64,000 bases of DNA from Thiolinea disciformis DSM 14473 (GCF_000371925.1 NZ_AQVE01000001.1:124001-188000); one strand, 5' to 3'. Positions 37,230-46,675 are shown, numbered from the stretch's first letter. Notes: generated by a model from the sequence alone, not told the origin. Numbers and translations are program-made.

Positions 37230-38102
37230 ATGAAAAATAAACTCCCAACTTGGGTGTATAAGAGTGTTTTGGCTGGTTTATGCCTATTGCCTATGTTTAG
37301 TTTCAGTGCGACGCAATGGCATCAGCCTGAACTTTCACCTCTTGATCTCGCCGTCTTGAACAAACCTTTGGTAAAGAATAATTTGTCTGTAAAAGATACC
37401 CCTATTCCAGACTACAATCTTGAATTAGCTGTTCAGTTATCCCCTAGCCTTGAGATTAGCGCACAAGATATTCAGTGGAAAGTGGAGCGCGCTGGTGTAT
37501 CGGTACGCGAAGTGGTGGGGGCTTATCATCAATTACAATTACCCGATGGTCTTTACGATATAGTTTTGAGAATTGGAAAATATCGTGAACATCATCCCGT
37601 GCAACTCTCTGCTAATAAACGCATTAAGCCTTATTTTCGTGCTCAGCTAGGGCGTTTAGATGTGAATGCTACACATCCTGTGACTTGGCAAGTCAGCAGT
37701 GCACAAGGTGCATTTACCAATAAAACCAGTCGTGCTTTACATGAGATTGTAGCGGTTGGCACTTACACGGTTTCAGTCAATTTAGCACAAGTGCTCAAGC
37801 AGCGTCGTTTAGTGGTGCAATCGGGTCAAACTACAACAGCTAAGATTGATGTGCCGATTGGACGTTTAAATTTGGTCGCAACGCAAGCGAATATGCCTTT
37901 ATTTAAGCCAATGCAGTGGGAGGTTTATCGGTTAGAAAAGGATAAACGTCGTTACTACAGTACTTATCATATGCACTCGCAAACGGTCGTCATTCCGCCC
38001 GGTGAATATGAAGTCGTTGCCAGTCATGAGGGACGCATACAAAAGCGTCAGTTTCATGTGCGGGAGAATACGAATAACCGAGTGGTCTTAGCGTTAGACT
38101 AA
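37230..38102 (+). CDS. Secreted protein of three beta-sandwich-like repeats, unknown function
   Basis: 290 residues. Signal peptide (residues 1-27, LAGLCLLPMFSFSA). The rest shows three similar units at about 60-130, 132-202 and 204-290. Each has a W-x-V strand (IQWKVERAG, VTWQVSSAQ, MQWEVYRLE), then a turn and a strand ending in a P/G-Y-x-V motif (LPDGLYDIVL, VAVGTYTVSV, IPPGEYEVVA). This looks like three carboxypeptidase-regulatory or PEGA-like beta modules. No catalytic motif is visible. A role in envelope binding or scaffolding is a guess. Its last four bases overlap the end of the convergent carbonic-anhydrase-like gene. Confidence 0.7.
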   Translation: MKNKLPTWVYKSVLAGLCLLPMFSFSATQWHQPELSPLDLAVLNKPLVKNNLSVKDTPIPDYNLELAVQLSPSLEISAQDIQWKVERAGVSVREVVGAYHQLQLPDGLYDIVLRIGKYREHHPVQLSANKRIKPYFRAQLGRLDVNATHPVTWQVSSAQGAFTNKTSRALHEIVAVGTYTVSVNLAQVLKQRRLVVQSGQTTTAKIDVPIGRLNLVATQANMPLFKPMQWEVYRLEKDKRRYYSTYHMHSQTVVIPPGEYEVVASHEGRIQKRQFHVRENTNNRVVLALD

Positions 38103-38647
38103 GTGTTACTTGCTATGCTGGCAGCCGTGCGCTTCGCCAGTTCTACATAATAAGCAGCCGAGTAAGTAAAATAAGCCAGCTCTTTGTCGCTTAAGGCTCG
38201 ACTTTGCGTAACCGGTCGGCCTGACCATAGGAATCCACTCGTTAAATGTTTGCTAGGGGGAACTAAAGCACCAGCGGCAATAATAGTGTCATCTTCGATA
38301 ATGGCGCCATCCAGAATAATAGCGCCCATTCCAATCAAGCAGCGATTGCCAATTGTGCAAGCATGTAAAACAGCACTATGGCCTATAATCACATCATTGC
38401 CCACTATGAGTGGTAATCCATCAGGGCGGGTAAATGGCCCGCCATGAGTGACGTGTAATACAGCGCCATCTTGAATATTGGTGCGCTCACCAATGCGAAT
38501 ATAATTCACATCACCACGCACGACTGCCATTGGCCACACCGAGCTATCAGCACCAATTACCGTATCACCACTGACATAAGCGTGAGGCGAGACCCAAGCT
38601 TGAGGATGAATGTCTGGAGACTTCCCTTCAAATGCTTCAATGGTCAT
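38099..38647 (-). CDS. Gamma-carbonic anhydrase family protein (YrdA-like)
   Basis: 182 residues. A left-handed beta-helix of hexapeptide repeats (VIGADSSVWPMAVVRGDV, IRIGERTNIQDGAVLHV, VIIGHSAVLHACTIG, CLIGMGAIILDGAII). The metal-ligand histidines of gamma-CA are present (HVTHGGPF, GHSAVLH). Catalytic activity is not certain, as YrdA has shown little carbonic anhydrase activity. In an autotroph with a dab operon it could help supply CO2/HCO3-. It ends a minus-strand group with ycgL, whose stop it overlaps by one base, and a membrane protein gene. Confidence 0.88.
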   Translation of the reverse strand: MTIEAFEGKSPDIHPQAWVSPHAYVSGDTVIGADSSVWPMAVVRGDVNYIRIGERTNIQDGAVLHVTHGGPFTRPDGLPLIVGNDVIIGHSAVLHACTIGNRCLIGMGAIILDGAIIEDDTIIAAGALVPPSKHLTSGFLWSGRPVTQSRALSDKELAYFTYSAAYYVELAKRTAASIASNT

Positions 38648-38892
38648 TAGCAGAACCTTTCATCGCCCGGTGGCATTTGCAGGAAGAAACCATTGGCTTT
38701 TAAATTAGCTTCAACTTGCTGTGCATCGGCTTGAATGAGCTTACGTTCGGGTGTCAGTTCAAAGGCAAAAGAAAATTCTGGCGTGCCAAATAAATTCATT
38801 AACGATTCTGGAACTTTCGAAAAATCATCACGTTCCAGCGTAAATAAATAAGTGCCTTTTTTGCGCTGACTGCGATAAACAAAGCACTGCAT
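38647..38892 (-). CDS. YcgL domain protein
   Basis: 81 residues, PF05166. MQCFVYRSQRKKGTYLFTLE and the C-terminal FFLQMPPGDERF match the YcgL family; function is unknown. It overlaps both neighbours by one base, so the three genes form one operon. Confidence 0.88.
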   Translation of the reverse strand: MQCFVYRSQRKKGTYLFTLERDDFSKVPESLMNLFGTPEFSFAFELTPERKLIQADAQQVEANLKANGFFLQMPPGDERFC

Positions 38893-39551
38893 TACTCGCG
38901 CTCCATCATTTCTAGCGTATTGATATGCGCTAGCGGAATTTTCTGTTCTATTTCACCTGTATCGGTACGCTGTTTGATGATCACTTGCTGATTTTCAACA
39001 TTAAGCAATTTACCTTCTAGACGGCTACGATCTTTGCGGGTAATTCGTAAATAACTGCCATAATGCTCAGGTAATTTTTCGAAGGCTAAAGGCTTATAGA
39101 CCATGCTATACAAAGCTGCTTTTGGAAGTTCCATGGCACCGGTGACCGCATCTACCGTAGGGGGTTTCGTCACTAAAGGTGCTGGTGTTGGCTGAGCGGT
39201 AGCAGACGAGTTTGGTAAAGCAAGAGAACTGCTTACCGTTTCCGTGGGTTGCGCAGGTTTTTCGGCAGCGCTAGGAAGTTTCACACCCATATCGCCACTC
39301 ACTTTGGACAATTGTGTGCCTGCTCCTAACACTAAGCTTGCGATAATCAGGACGAAGCCGATGAAGCCAGCGATAACCGATCCACCCACACGATGCCAAA
39401 CACTGGGAAGGGTCAATAAGTTCACTACTGGGATTAACGATAATAACCCAGTGGTTGAATGATGTTTAAAACTGGCGAAAATAACACGTATCCAGCCAAA
39501 TAAAAGCAATAATAACCCGAGCGTTAGGGCAGGTATTAGTATAGATTCCAC
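38892..39551 (-). CDS. Membrane protein with Sm-like C-terminal domain, unknown function
   Basis: 219 residues. Two to three hydrophobic helices in the first 80 residues (about 5-25, 33-50, 58-78), a Pro/Thr/Ala-rich linker (~85-140), and a C-terminal stretch YLRITRKDRSRLEGKLL...VIIKQRTDTGEIEQKIPLAHI that has the strand pattern of an Sm/LSm or similar small beta-barrel. The family is unrecognised. It is the first gene of the operon with ycgL and the gamma-CA gene. Confidence 0.65.
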   Translation of the reverse strand: MESILIPALTLGLLLLLFGWIRVIFASFKHHSTTGLLSLIPVVNLLTLPSVWHRVGGSVIAGFIGFVLIIASLVLGAGTQLSKVSGDMGVKLPSAAEKPAQPTETVSSSLALPNSSATAQPTPAPLVTKPPTVDAVTGAMELPKAALYSMVYKPLAFEKLPEHYGSYLRITRKDRSRLEGKLLNVENQQVIIKQRTDTGEIEQKIPLAHINTLEMMERE

Positions 39552-39584
39552 GCTCTCTATTTCCTCAAGGTGCTTGTGCGCACG

Positions 39585-41486
39585 TTAATCTTCTAAGTAA
39601 GTATAACCCACTAAACCTGCTTCAATTTCACGTAGTAACATTTTTTGGCGCTCTAAATCATCGACTGCAGCCACAAGTTTAGTACGACATTGGGCTAAGA
39701 GTGTTTTAGGTTCAAAGTGAATTTGGCGCAATAATTCATCAATGGTATCGCCACGCTCTGGTTCACTGAGTTGATAACTACCGTCTGCTAGTAATTCTAC
39801 ATTAATGGAGTCCGTATCGCCGAATAGGTTATGTAAATCGCCTAAAATTTCTTGATACGCACCGACTAAGAAAACGCCTAATAGATAAGGTTCCCCAGAT
39901 TTCAGCATATGTAGCGGTAAAGTCGTTGATAAACGCCCATTTTCTACATAGCGCTCAATAGTCCCATCTGAGTCACAGGTTAAATCTTGCATCGTTACAC
40001 GGCGTGTAGGGCGCTCATTTAAACGATGCAGCGGCATAATCGGAAAAATTTGTTCAATCGCCCAAACATCAGGCACGGACTGGAATAAAGAAAAATTACA
40101 GAAATATTTATCCGCTAATTTTTCCTGCAAGCTGGTTTGAATTTCCGGCCCTAAACGCTTAAAGAGAATAGGATCAGCCAGCAATTTACTCGTTATCGCA
40201 CGGTGTAATTCTTCCGCACGTGCCCTTTCGTCTAGATTAATTGAACCATAAGCATACATACCATGCGCTTCGCTTAACCAGTACGCAGCATCGTGATAAA
40301 TCTCTGAAGGCGGAATGGTGGTGCTATTTGAATACAGCCGATAGAGATTGTGCAAAATCATGGGCGCGTCGTTGGCCGGTGGAACAATTTCCAGGGGTGT
40401 TTCTGGCTGCTGAGGGTCGGTATCAATGACATTGGTAATAAGCATGGCATGATGTGCGGTCATGCCGCGACCCGATTCAGTAAAAAATTCAGGATAAGGT
40501 AAATGTTTTTCATCACACACATCAAAAATACCGCGCACGATTGCATTCGCATATTCTTGTAAGGTGTAATTGATCGAACATTCACTGCGTGAGCGTGAGC
40601 CTTCATAATCAACGCCCAATCCGCCACCTGCATCAATATAACGAATCGGCACACCTAAACGGTGTAACTCAGCAAAATAGCGACTAGCTTCGCGCATACT
40701 ATGCTGAATATCTTGAATATTAGCGATTTGCGATCCCATATGAAAATGTAGCAATTGTAAGCATTTTGTTTTGCCCGCGTATTGCAATTGCTCAATTAAA
40801 TGCAAAGCTTGAGCGGCAGAAAGACCGAATTTTGATTTTTCTCCGCCTGTATTTTGCCATTTACCCTTACCTAAGGTGTAAAGGCGTACACGAATACCCA
40901 GTAAAGGCTCAATGCCTAGTTTGTCGGCTTCTTCTAGGGTTTCTAATAGTTCTGAAGGTTTTTCAATAACAATGAAAATACGATGCCCCATTTGTTTGCC
41001 AATCAGGGCAAGACGCAAGTATTCGCGATCTTTATAACCATTACAGATAATCGTGCTACCACTGGGAGCGGTTGCTAGCACTACCATTAATTCAGGTTTA
41101 CTCCCTGCTTCTAAACCGACCTGACTCCCACCGCCTGCTAGAATTTGTTCAATGACACTACGCTGTTGATTGACTTTGATCGGATAGATGGCGGTATAAC
41201 GACTGTGTTTGCCCGATTCTTGAATAGCTTGATTGAAAGCTTTTTGTAGACGTTGTACACGATCTTGCAGAATATTGACAAAACGTACTAAGAGTGGAAA
41301 ACGCATTCCATTTTGCTGATGAATACGTGTAGCCAGTTCATAAAGATCCAGCCCTTTTTTACCTAGCTGCGGCAGCTGCATTGCCACATTGCCAGTCGGG
41401 TTAATATCGAAATAACCATCGCCCCAATGATCAATGCTGTAAAGCTGACGAGCGGCGTCAATTGACCAGTCTTTATATTGTTCCAT
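39585..41486 (-). CDS. speA: Biosynthetic arginine decarboxylase
   Basis: 633 residues, the normal SpeA size. Makes agmatine from arginine, the first step of putrescine synthesis by the agmatine route. PLP fold III barrel with the PLP lysine Lys104 in IYPIKVNQQ, the phosphate-binding GSQVGLEAGSK region, HFHMGSQI, YIDAGGGLGVDYEG and the C-terminal active-site Cys/Asp region (DLTCDSDGTI). The N-terminal MEQYKDWSIDAARQLYSIDHW is typical. It is monocistronic, followed by the operon starting at 39551. Confidence 0.95.
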   Translation of the reverse strand: MEQYKDWSIDAARQLYSIDHWGDGYFDINPTGNVAMQLPQLGKKGLDLYELATRIHQQNGMRFPLLVRFVNILQDRVQRLQKAFNQAIQESGKHSRYTAIYPIKVNQQRSVIEQILAGGGSQVGLEAGSKPELMVVLATAPSGSTIICNGYKDREYLRLALIGKQMGHRIFIVIEKPSELLETLEEADKLGIEPLLGIRVRLYTLGKGKWQNTGGEKSKFGLSAAQALHLIEQLQYAGKTKCLQLLHFHMGSQIANIQDIQHSMREASRYFAELHRLGVPIRYIDAGGGLGVDYEGSRSRSECSINYTLQEYANAIVRGIFDVCDEKHLPYPEFFTESGRGMTAHHAMLITNVIDTDPQQPETPLEIVPPANDAPMILHNLYRLYSNSTTIPPSEIYHDAAYWLSEAHGMYAYGSINLDERARAEELHRAITSKLLADPILFKRLGPEIQTSLQEKLADKYFCNFSLFQSVPDVWAIEQIFPIMPLHRLNERPTRRVTMQDLTCDSDGTIERYVENGRLSTTLPLHMLKSGEPYLLGVFLVGAYQEILGDLHNLFGDTDSINVELLADGSYQLSEPERGDTIDELLRQIHFEPKTLLAQCRTKLVAAVDDLERQKMLLREIEAGLVGYTYLED

Positions 41487-41682
41487 AGCGTCCTACCGCA
41501 AAAGCTTGTGAGTGTGCGCAGCATAACGCTAAAGCATTTTTTAGGCAGCTTTTTATTGCACGCAACAAAACATCGATAAACTGCTTGTGCAGTGCACAAA
41601 AAGTATTATCATATGCTAATTTACTGTGCCCTAAGTTTAAGCTAAGGCGCAGCTTCTGTGTGCAAAGAAAGGATGATTCAAG

Positions 41683-43470
41683 ATGGGCAAGCCCCTTCCA
41701 GTAAGCGAAAGTGTTGAGTTCGATGTGCAAGAACTACAAAGTAATTTGGTGAAAAGTGCATGGTTATGGCAGGAATTTAGCCTGAAGGCAGCCGCTGCTG
41801 CTTTAGGCCAGTTAGAGCAGGCTGCACCAGATCCCGCTTTTAAACAAACCTTAAACCACTGGGGGCTGAATCTATTGTTTCAACCTGCCACCGTGTTTGC
41901 AGCCAGTACCACCTTAATGCAGAAACAGACTCAGGTGTGGCAACGCGCCATTACTAAGCTATGGGGCTGGTCTGATAAAGATATTAGCGACTCGGCGAAG
42001 CGTGACCGTCGTTTTAAAGATAACGCGTGGCAAACGTGGGCGGGTGAAGTTTTATCGCAAAGCTATGTTAACCAAGCAGAATTTTGGAAAACGTTAGCGC
42101 AAATCAAACAAGGTTTGACGCCACGTGAAGCCCGTCAAGCAGAGTTTTTTATTCAAAATTTAGTGGATGCTTTATCACCTAGTAACTACGCGTTGACTAA
42201 TCCACAAGTGTGGCAAGCGATTCGTGACACCAATGGCGCTAATTTAGTTAAAGCGATGCAGAACTTATTGCTGGATTATCAGGATGGTGAGCTTCGTATT
42301 CGCATGACCGATCCGAATGCCTTTGAAGTGGGTAAAAACATTGCCACCACACAAGGTAAGGTCATCTTTCGCAATGAGTTAATTGAGTTAATTCAATATC
42401 ATCCTAGCACGCCTGAAGTACGTAAAAATCCGCTGTTGATCGTTCCGCCTTGGATTAACAAGTTTTATATTTTGGATTTGCGCGAACAAAATTCATTTGT
42501 GAAATGGGCGGTTGATCAGGGGCATACCGTTTTTATGATTTCATGGGTGAATCCGGGTGCTGAGCATAGCAATGTTGGTTTTGACGATTACCTGCAAAAA
42601 GGCACGCTAGCGGCGATGGATGCTATAGAAAAAGCTACGGGTGAACATGACATCAATGTGGCTTCGTATTGTTTGGGCGGCACGATGACCGGTATGACCT
42701 TGGCTTATCAAGCCGCGAAAAACGATGATCGGGTAAAAAGTGCGACGTTTTTTACGACACTCTTAGACTTTTCTGAACCAGGTGAGTTAGGCGTTTTCCT
42801 CGACGAAGCTCAAATCGATGCTTTAGAAAAACGTATGCAAGACAACGGCGGCTATTTAGATGGCAAGAATATGGCAGCCGCTTTCAATATGCTGCGCTCT
42901 AATGATTTGATTTGGTCATTCTTTATTAATCTCTATTTGCTCGGTAAAGATCCCGCTCCTTTTGACTTATTATATTGGAACTCGGATAGCACCCGTATGC
43001 CAGCCAAAATGCACGGTTATTATTTGCGGAATATGTATCTGCATAATCGTTTGCGTGAGGCAGGCGGCATTACCTTAAATGGTACAGAGCTTGACTTACG
43101 TCAGATCAAAACGCCTGCTTATTTTGTATCAGCTTATGATGACCATATTGCTCCTTGGCGCTCCACCTATAAGGGTGCACAATTATTCTCAGGCCCTGTC
43201 AAGTTTGTCTTAGGCCAATCGGGTCACATCGCTGGTATTGTTAATCCGGCTGCGCAAAACAAATATGGTCACTGGATTAATGACCGTTTAGAAGCAGATG
43301 CAGACACTTGGTTTAATAATGCCAAAGAAGTGAAACAATCATGGTGGCATGACTGGGATCAATGGGTATCAGCCTATGCAGGCGGTAAAGTCGCTGCGCG
43401 CCAAGCGGGAGCAGGTGAATTACCGGCGCTAGAAGATGCCCCCGGAACTTATGTACGCCGTAAGGTCTAA
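41683..43470 (+). CDS. phaC: Class I poly(3-hydroxyalkanoate) synthase
   Basis: 595 residues, class I length. Polymerises hydroxyacyl-CoA into PHA at the granule surface. N-terminal domain VKRDRRFKDNAW-type motif is present as RDRRFKDNAWQTW, followed by the catalytic alpha/beta-hydrolase core. The triad is Cys330 (SYCLGGT), Asp487 (YDDHIAPW) and His515 (GQSGHIAGI); the D-H spacing of 28 equals that of Cupriavidus PhaC. The lipase box begins with Ser instead of the usual Gly (SYCLGG rather than GYCxGG). phaA, phaB and phaP are not in the window. A thioesterase gene starts three bases after the stop. Confidence 0.95.
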   Translation: MGKPLPVSESVEFDVQELQSNLVKSAWLWQEFSLKAAAAALGQLEQAAPDPAFKQTLNHWGLNLLFQPATVFAASTTLMQKQTQVWQRAITKLWGWSDKDISDSAKRDRRFKDNAWQTWAGEVLSQSYVNQAEFWKTLAQIKQGLTPREARQAEFFIQNLVDALSPSNYALTNPQVWQAIRDTNGANLVKAMQNLLLDYQDGELRIRMTDPNAFEVGKNIATTQGKVIFRNELIELIQYHPSTPEVRKNPLLIVPPWINKFYILDLREQNSFVKWAVDQGHTVFMISWVNPGAEHSNVGFDDYLQKGTLAAMDAIEKATGEHDINVASYCLGGTMTGMTLAYQAAKNDDRVKSATFFTTLLDFSEPGELGVFLDEAQIDALEKRMQDNGGYLDGKNMAAAFNMLRSNDLIWSFFINLYLLGKDPAPFDLLYWNSDSTRMPAKMHGYYLRNMYLHNRLREAGGITLNGTELDLRQIKTPAYFVSAYDDHIAPWRSTYKGAQLFSGPVKFVLGQSGHIAGIVNPAAQNKYGHWINDRLEADADTWFNNAKEVKQSWWHDWDQWVSAYAGGKVAARQAGAGELPALEDAPGTYVRRKV

Positions 43471-43473
43471 TCA

Positions 43474-43917
43474 ATGGAACACTCATCCAGTTCGTCAATG
43501 CGTTTAGTTTATTCCTGCACCATGCCAGTGCGCTGGGGTGATATGGATGCCTATGGGCATGTGAATAACACCTTGTATCTGCGTTATCTAGAAGAGGCGC
43601 GCGTGCAAATGCTAATAGATATGGGTGAGGGAAACATCGAGTCCAACGAACTTGCGCCGGTTGTTATTACGGTAGGTTGTACCTTTCTACGACCTATTGG
43701 CTATCCAAATGATCTGCGCATTGATTGTTATGTAGGGGAGCCGGGACGCTCTAGTTTTATGACCTACTATAAATTGTATACGGCTTCAGCACCTGAGGTT
43801 GTTGCAACAGAAGGTTATGCTAAAGTCGTTTGGATGAACCACAAGACTGGGAAATCAGTGCCACTTCCTGATAGTGTATTACACTATCTAACCACTAAAC
43901 GGTGGCCTGCTTCATAA
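43474..43917 (+). CDS. 4HBT-fold acyl-CoA thioesterase
   Basis: 147 residues. Hot-dog fold: VRWGDMDAYGHVNNTLYLRYLEEAR holds the active-site Asp and the conserved Gly-His-Val-Asn-Asn of YbgC/4HBT-type thioesterases, then TVGCTFLRPIGYPNDLRI and AKVVWMNHKTGKSVPLP. It hydrolyses acyl-CoA; the chain length is unknown. Three bases after phaC, so co-transcribed, which suggests a role in acyl-CoA balance around PHA synthesis. Confidence 0.88.
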   Translation: MEHSSSSSMRLVYSCTMPVRWGDMDAYGHVNNTLYLRYLEEARVQMLIDMGEGNIESNELAPVVITVGCTFLRPIGYPNDLRIDCYVGEPGRSSFMTYYKLYTASAPEVVATEGYAKVVWMNHKTGKSVPLPDSVLHYLTTKRWPAS

Positions 43918-43989
43918 TTCATAAGCGGTTCATTTGACACAGACTAGCATCGCTGCTTACCGTTTATCGGATAACGTGAGTGATTCCAA

Positions 43990-44817
43990 GTGGAAACTGT
44001 GAAAGAGCCGCTTAATCTATTAAATACGCCTAATCCTTCGAGGGATGAAGCTGCCTATACTGTGTTGAGTCAAGCGGGCATCAAGGCAGATGTACGCGAT
44101 TTAAAACGCGTCGCTGCCAATTTCCAAAATGATCCTTTGACGTTGCGCTTACTCGCCGCGTATTTATGCCGCTGGTATGCAGGGCGTTTGGTAGGCATAG
44201 ACTCACTACCTGCTTTACTAGAAGCTGTTCCTCAAGGGCGTCCACTCAAACGGGTACTAGCGGGTTTTGAGAACAAATTCGCCGAGTCCTCTGATCTCAT
44301 TTTATTAAGTCTGCTGAGTCTCACCGATCACCCGGTCTCACAAGAAGCTTTAAAGCTTACGTTTAGTGCTTCGTTACTAGAACGTTGGTTAGTGCGACGT
44401 GATGATTATTTACGTTTTCTAGCGCCCCTCAGCCGTTTAAAGCATGACCATTGGCATTGGGTGATTGAGAATTTACGCCGTTTACAATTGGTGGAATCAC
44501 GCCAGATGGGCTCACACCATATGCTCTTGGTGCCGGAGCCAATACGCTTATATTTTCGTCAACGCCTACAGGTGAAAAACGAATTAGTTTTTCATCAGGC
44601 GAGTTCTGATATGGAGCGTTTGTTCAGTGAAATCGTCGTACCGCTGCGCGAATGGGAACCGGAAAAGAAAGGCGTGGAAATTCCAGATATGTTGTGGCGC
44701 AGTAATGAATTAGATGCAGCTAGTGAAAATTTGCAAGCGTTGCGTCAGTCCTTAGCCGCACTCAATAAACATAGTCAGCGCTTACAAAATCATATTAAAA
44801 CGCTGGAGACGAATTGA
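43990..44817 (+). CDS. Orphan STAND-like helical domain protein (no P-loop)
   Basis: 275 residues from a GTG (43990); a TGA nine bases upstream closes the frame. The N-terminal half has the look of the helical and winged-helix part of NB-ARC/STAND NTPases: FQNDPLTLRLLAAYLCRWYAG (the GxPLALxLLxxYL motif) followed by LKRVLAGFENKFAESSDLILLSLLSL and a winged-helix-like segment near 150-200. There is no Walker A or B, so the nucleotide-binding domain is missing. The C-terminus is a short coiled coil (SENLQALRQSLAALNKH). A later GTG (43999) could also start it. It may be a degraded STAND protein, or a small scaffold of its own. Not an obvious partner of phaC or uup. Confidence 0.6.
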   Translation: METVKEPLNLLNTPNPSRDEAAYTVLSQAGIKADVRDLKRVAANFQNDPLTLRLLAAYLCRWYAGRLVGIDSLPALLEAVPQGRPLKRVLAGFENKFAESSDLILLSLLSLTDHPVSQEALKLTFSASLLERWLVRRDDYLRFLAPLSRLKHDHWHWVIENLRRLQLVESRQMGSHHMLLVPEPIRLYFRQRLQVKNELVFHQASSDMERLFSEIVVPLREWEPEKKGVEIPDMLWRSNELDAASENLQALRQSLAALNKHSQRLQNHIKTLETN

Positions 44818-44875
44818 GGTTTTTAATCGCCTTTAGTCTGGTATAGATGCCCCGAAAGCTGCCATAATTCGCCGC

Positions 44876-46675
44876 ATGTCATTATTACATCTACGCAATA
44901 TCCATTTAGAAAATGGTGATAACCGTTTATTTGACGGTGTCGACTTAGTCATTGAGCCGAACGAACGCTTATGTTTGGTTGGGCGTAACGGCACTGGTAA
45001 ATCAACCTTAATGAAATTGCTGTGCCGTGAGGTGCAAGCTGATGATGGTGAAATTATTCATTCGCCTGAATTACGCATTGCTCGTTTACAGCAAGATGTT
45101 CCACATGGAACCAATGCCAGTGTATTCGAAGTTGTTGCCGCAGGTCTTGCTGAGGTTTACGCAGCGGATGAGGCTTGGCAACATGAATGGCAGGTTGAAG
45201 CGGTTTTATCACGTTTACAATTAGATGGTTCGGTGTCGTTTGAGTCGTTATCCGGTGGCTGGAAACGACGCGCTTTATTAGCAAGAGCACTCGTTGGCAA
45301 CCCTGATTTATTGCTACTGGATGAGCCGACCAATCACCTGGATATTCCAGCGATTGAGTGGTTGGAAAACTTTCTGCTTGGCTACAAAGGCACACTATTG
45401 TTTGTGAGCCATGATCGTATGTTTGTGCAAAAACTCGCAACACGCATCATTGAATTAGATCGTGGCCGACTGAGTAGTTGGGCGGGTGATTTCAAAAAAT
45501 ACCAAGAAAATAAGCAAGCCGCACTGGAGGCTGAAGCGCAGCAAGCTGCTTTATTCGATAAGCGTTTAGCGGAAGAAGAAGCATGGATTCGTCAAGGTAT
45601 TAAAGCGCGCCGCACGCGGAATGAAGGGCGTGTTCGACGTTTAGAAGCGATGCGTGAAGATTTTCGCCAACGCCGTCATGTACAAGGTAAAGTTCAAGCC
45701 CAAATTGAGCAGGCCGAGGCGTCAGGTAAATTGGTGATTGAAGCCAAGCAAGTCGGCTATGGCTGGGGTGATCAACAACTCATTACCGGTTTTAATACCA
45801 CTTTATTGCGGGGCGATAAGGTCGGTATTATTGGTCCGAACGGGATCGGTAAGACCACGTTGATTAAATTATTGTTGGGTGATTTGCAGCCTACGGCTGG
45901 GCAAGTACGTATGGGGACTAAAGTCCAAGTAGCGTACTTTGACCAGCATCGTGCCGGCTTTGACGATGAAAAAAATCTACGCGAGAACATTGCACCCAGT
46001 AATGATTTTGTTGAAATCAATGGACAGCGCAAACACGTCATTAGTTATTTGCAAGATTTCCTATTCACACCGCTACAAATCCAAAAGCCGGTTAAGGTGT
46101 TGTCAGGTGGGGAGCGGAACCGTTTATTGCTAGCACGTTTGTTTGCACAAGCTTCTAACCTTTTAGTGCTCGACGAACCCACCAATGATTTGGATGCGGA
46201 AACACTGGAGTTATTGGAGGAGTTGTTAGTCGACTACAGTGGAACTTTGCTATTGATTTCGCACGATCGCAGCTTTATTAACTCGGTCGTTACCCGTACA
46301 TGGGTGTTTGAAAATGGTGGTATTGCTGAATATCCCGGTGGCTATGATGATTGGTTGGCGCAGCGCCCAACCCTTGTACCCAGCAAAACCCCTGTGGTTA
46401 CCGCAAAACCTGAGCCAGCAAAACCAATGCAGCCGGCTAATAAAGCTAAAAAGCTCAGCTATAAAGAGCAGCGCGAATTGGAACAACTCCCTCAGCAAAT
46501 TGAGCAGTTAGAACAGCGTATTGCTGATTTACAAGCCTTAATGAGTCAGGCCAGTTTCTACCAAGGTGATAGTGCAAGCATTTTGGCAACTCAGTCTGAG
46601 TTAGCACAGTTGGATAAAGATTTGGAACTTGCTTTTTTGCGGTGGGAAAGTTTAGAAGCACAGCAGAATAGTTAA
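44876..46675 (+). CDS. uup: ABC-F family ATPase Uup
   Basis: 599 residues. Soluble protein with two ATP-binding cassettes and no membrane part. First cassette: GRNGTGKSTLMKLL, signature LSGGWKRRALLARAL, LLLDEPTNHLD. Second: GPNGIGKTTLIKLL, LSGGERNRLLLARLF and LVLDEPTNDLDAETLE. The P-site linker between them carries charged helices (RRTRNEGRVRRLEAMRE). The C-terminal domain is a coiled coil (about 530-595), as in Uup, which binds DNA branch structures and acts on ribosomes. ABC-F relatives such as EttA lack this tail, so Uup is the best call. Confidence 0.93.
   Translation: MSLLHLRNIHLENGDNRLFDGVDLVIEPNERLCLVGRNGTGKSTLMKLLCREVQADDGEIIHSPELRIARLQQDVPHGTNASVFEVVAAGLAEVYAADEAWQHEWQVEAVLSRLQLDGSVSFESLSGGWKRRALLARALVGNPDLLLLDEPTNHLDIPAIEWLENFLLGYKGTLLFVSHDRMFVQKLATRIIELDRGRLSSWAGDFKKYQENKQAALEAEAQQAALFDKRLAEEEAWIRQGIKARRTRNEGRVRRLEAMREDFRQRRHVQGKVQAQIEQAEASGKLVIEAKQVGYGWGDQQLITGFNTTLLRGDKVGIIGPNGIGKTTLIKLLLGDLQPTAGQVRMGTKVQVAYFDQHRAGFDDEKNLRENIAPSNDFVEINGQRKHVISYLQDFLFTPLQIQKPVKVLSGGERNRLLLARLFAQASNLLVLDEPTNDLDAETLELLEELLVDYSGTLLLISHDRSFINSVVTRTWVFENGGIAEYPGGYDDWLAQRPTLVPSKTPVVTAKPEPAKPMQPANKAKKLSYKEQRELEQLPQQIEQLEQRIADLQALMSQASFYQGDSASILATQSELAQLDKDLELAFLRWESLEAQQNS
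45097..45112. other. parS-like site in uup
   Basis: TGTTCCACATGGAACC, identical to the site at the mnmE start (25768). One central base and the last base differ from the parS consensus. Confidence 0.4.
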
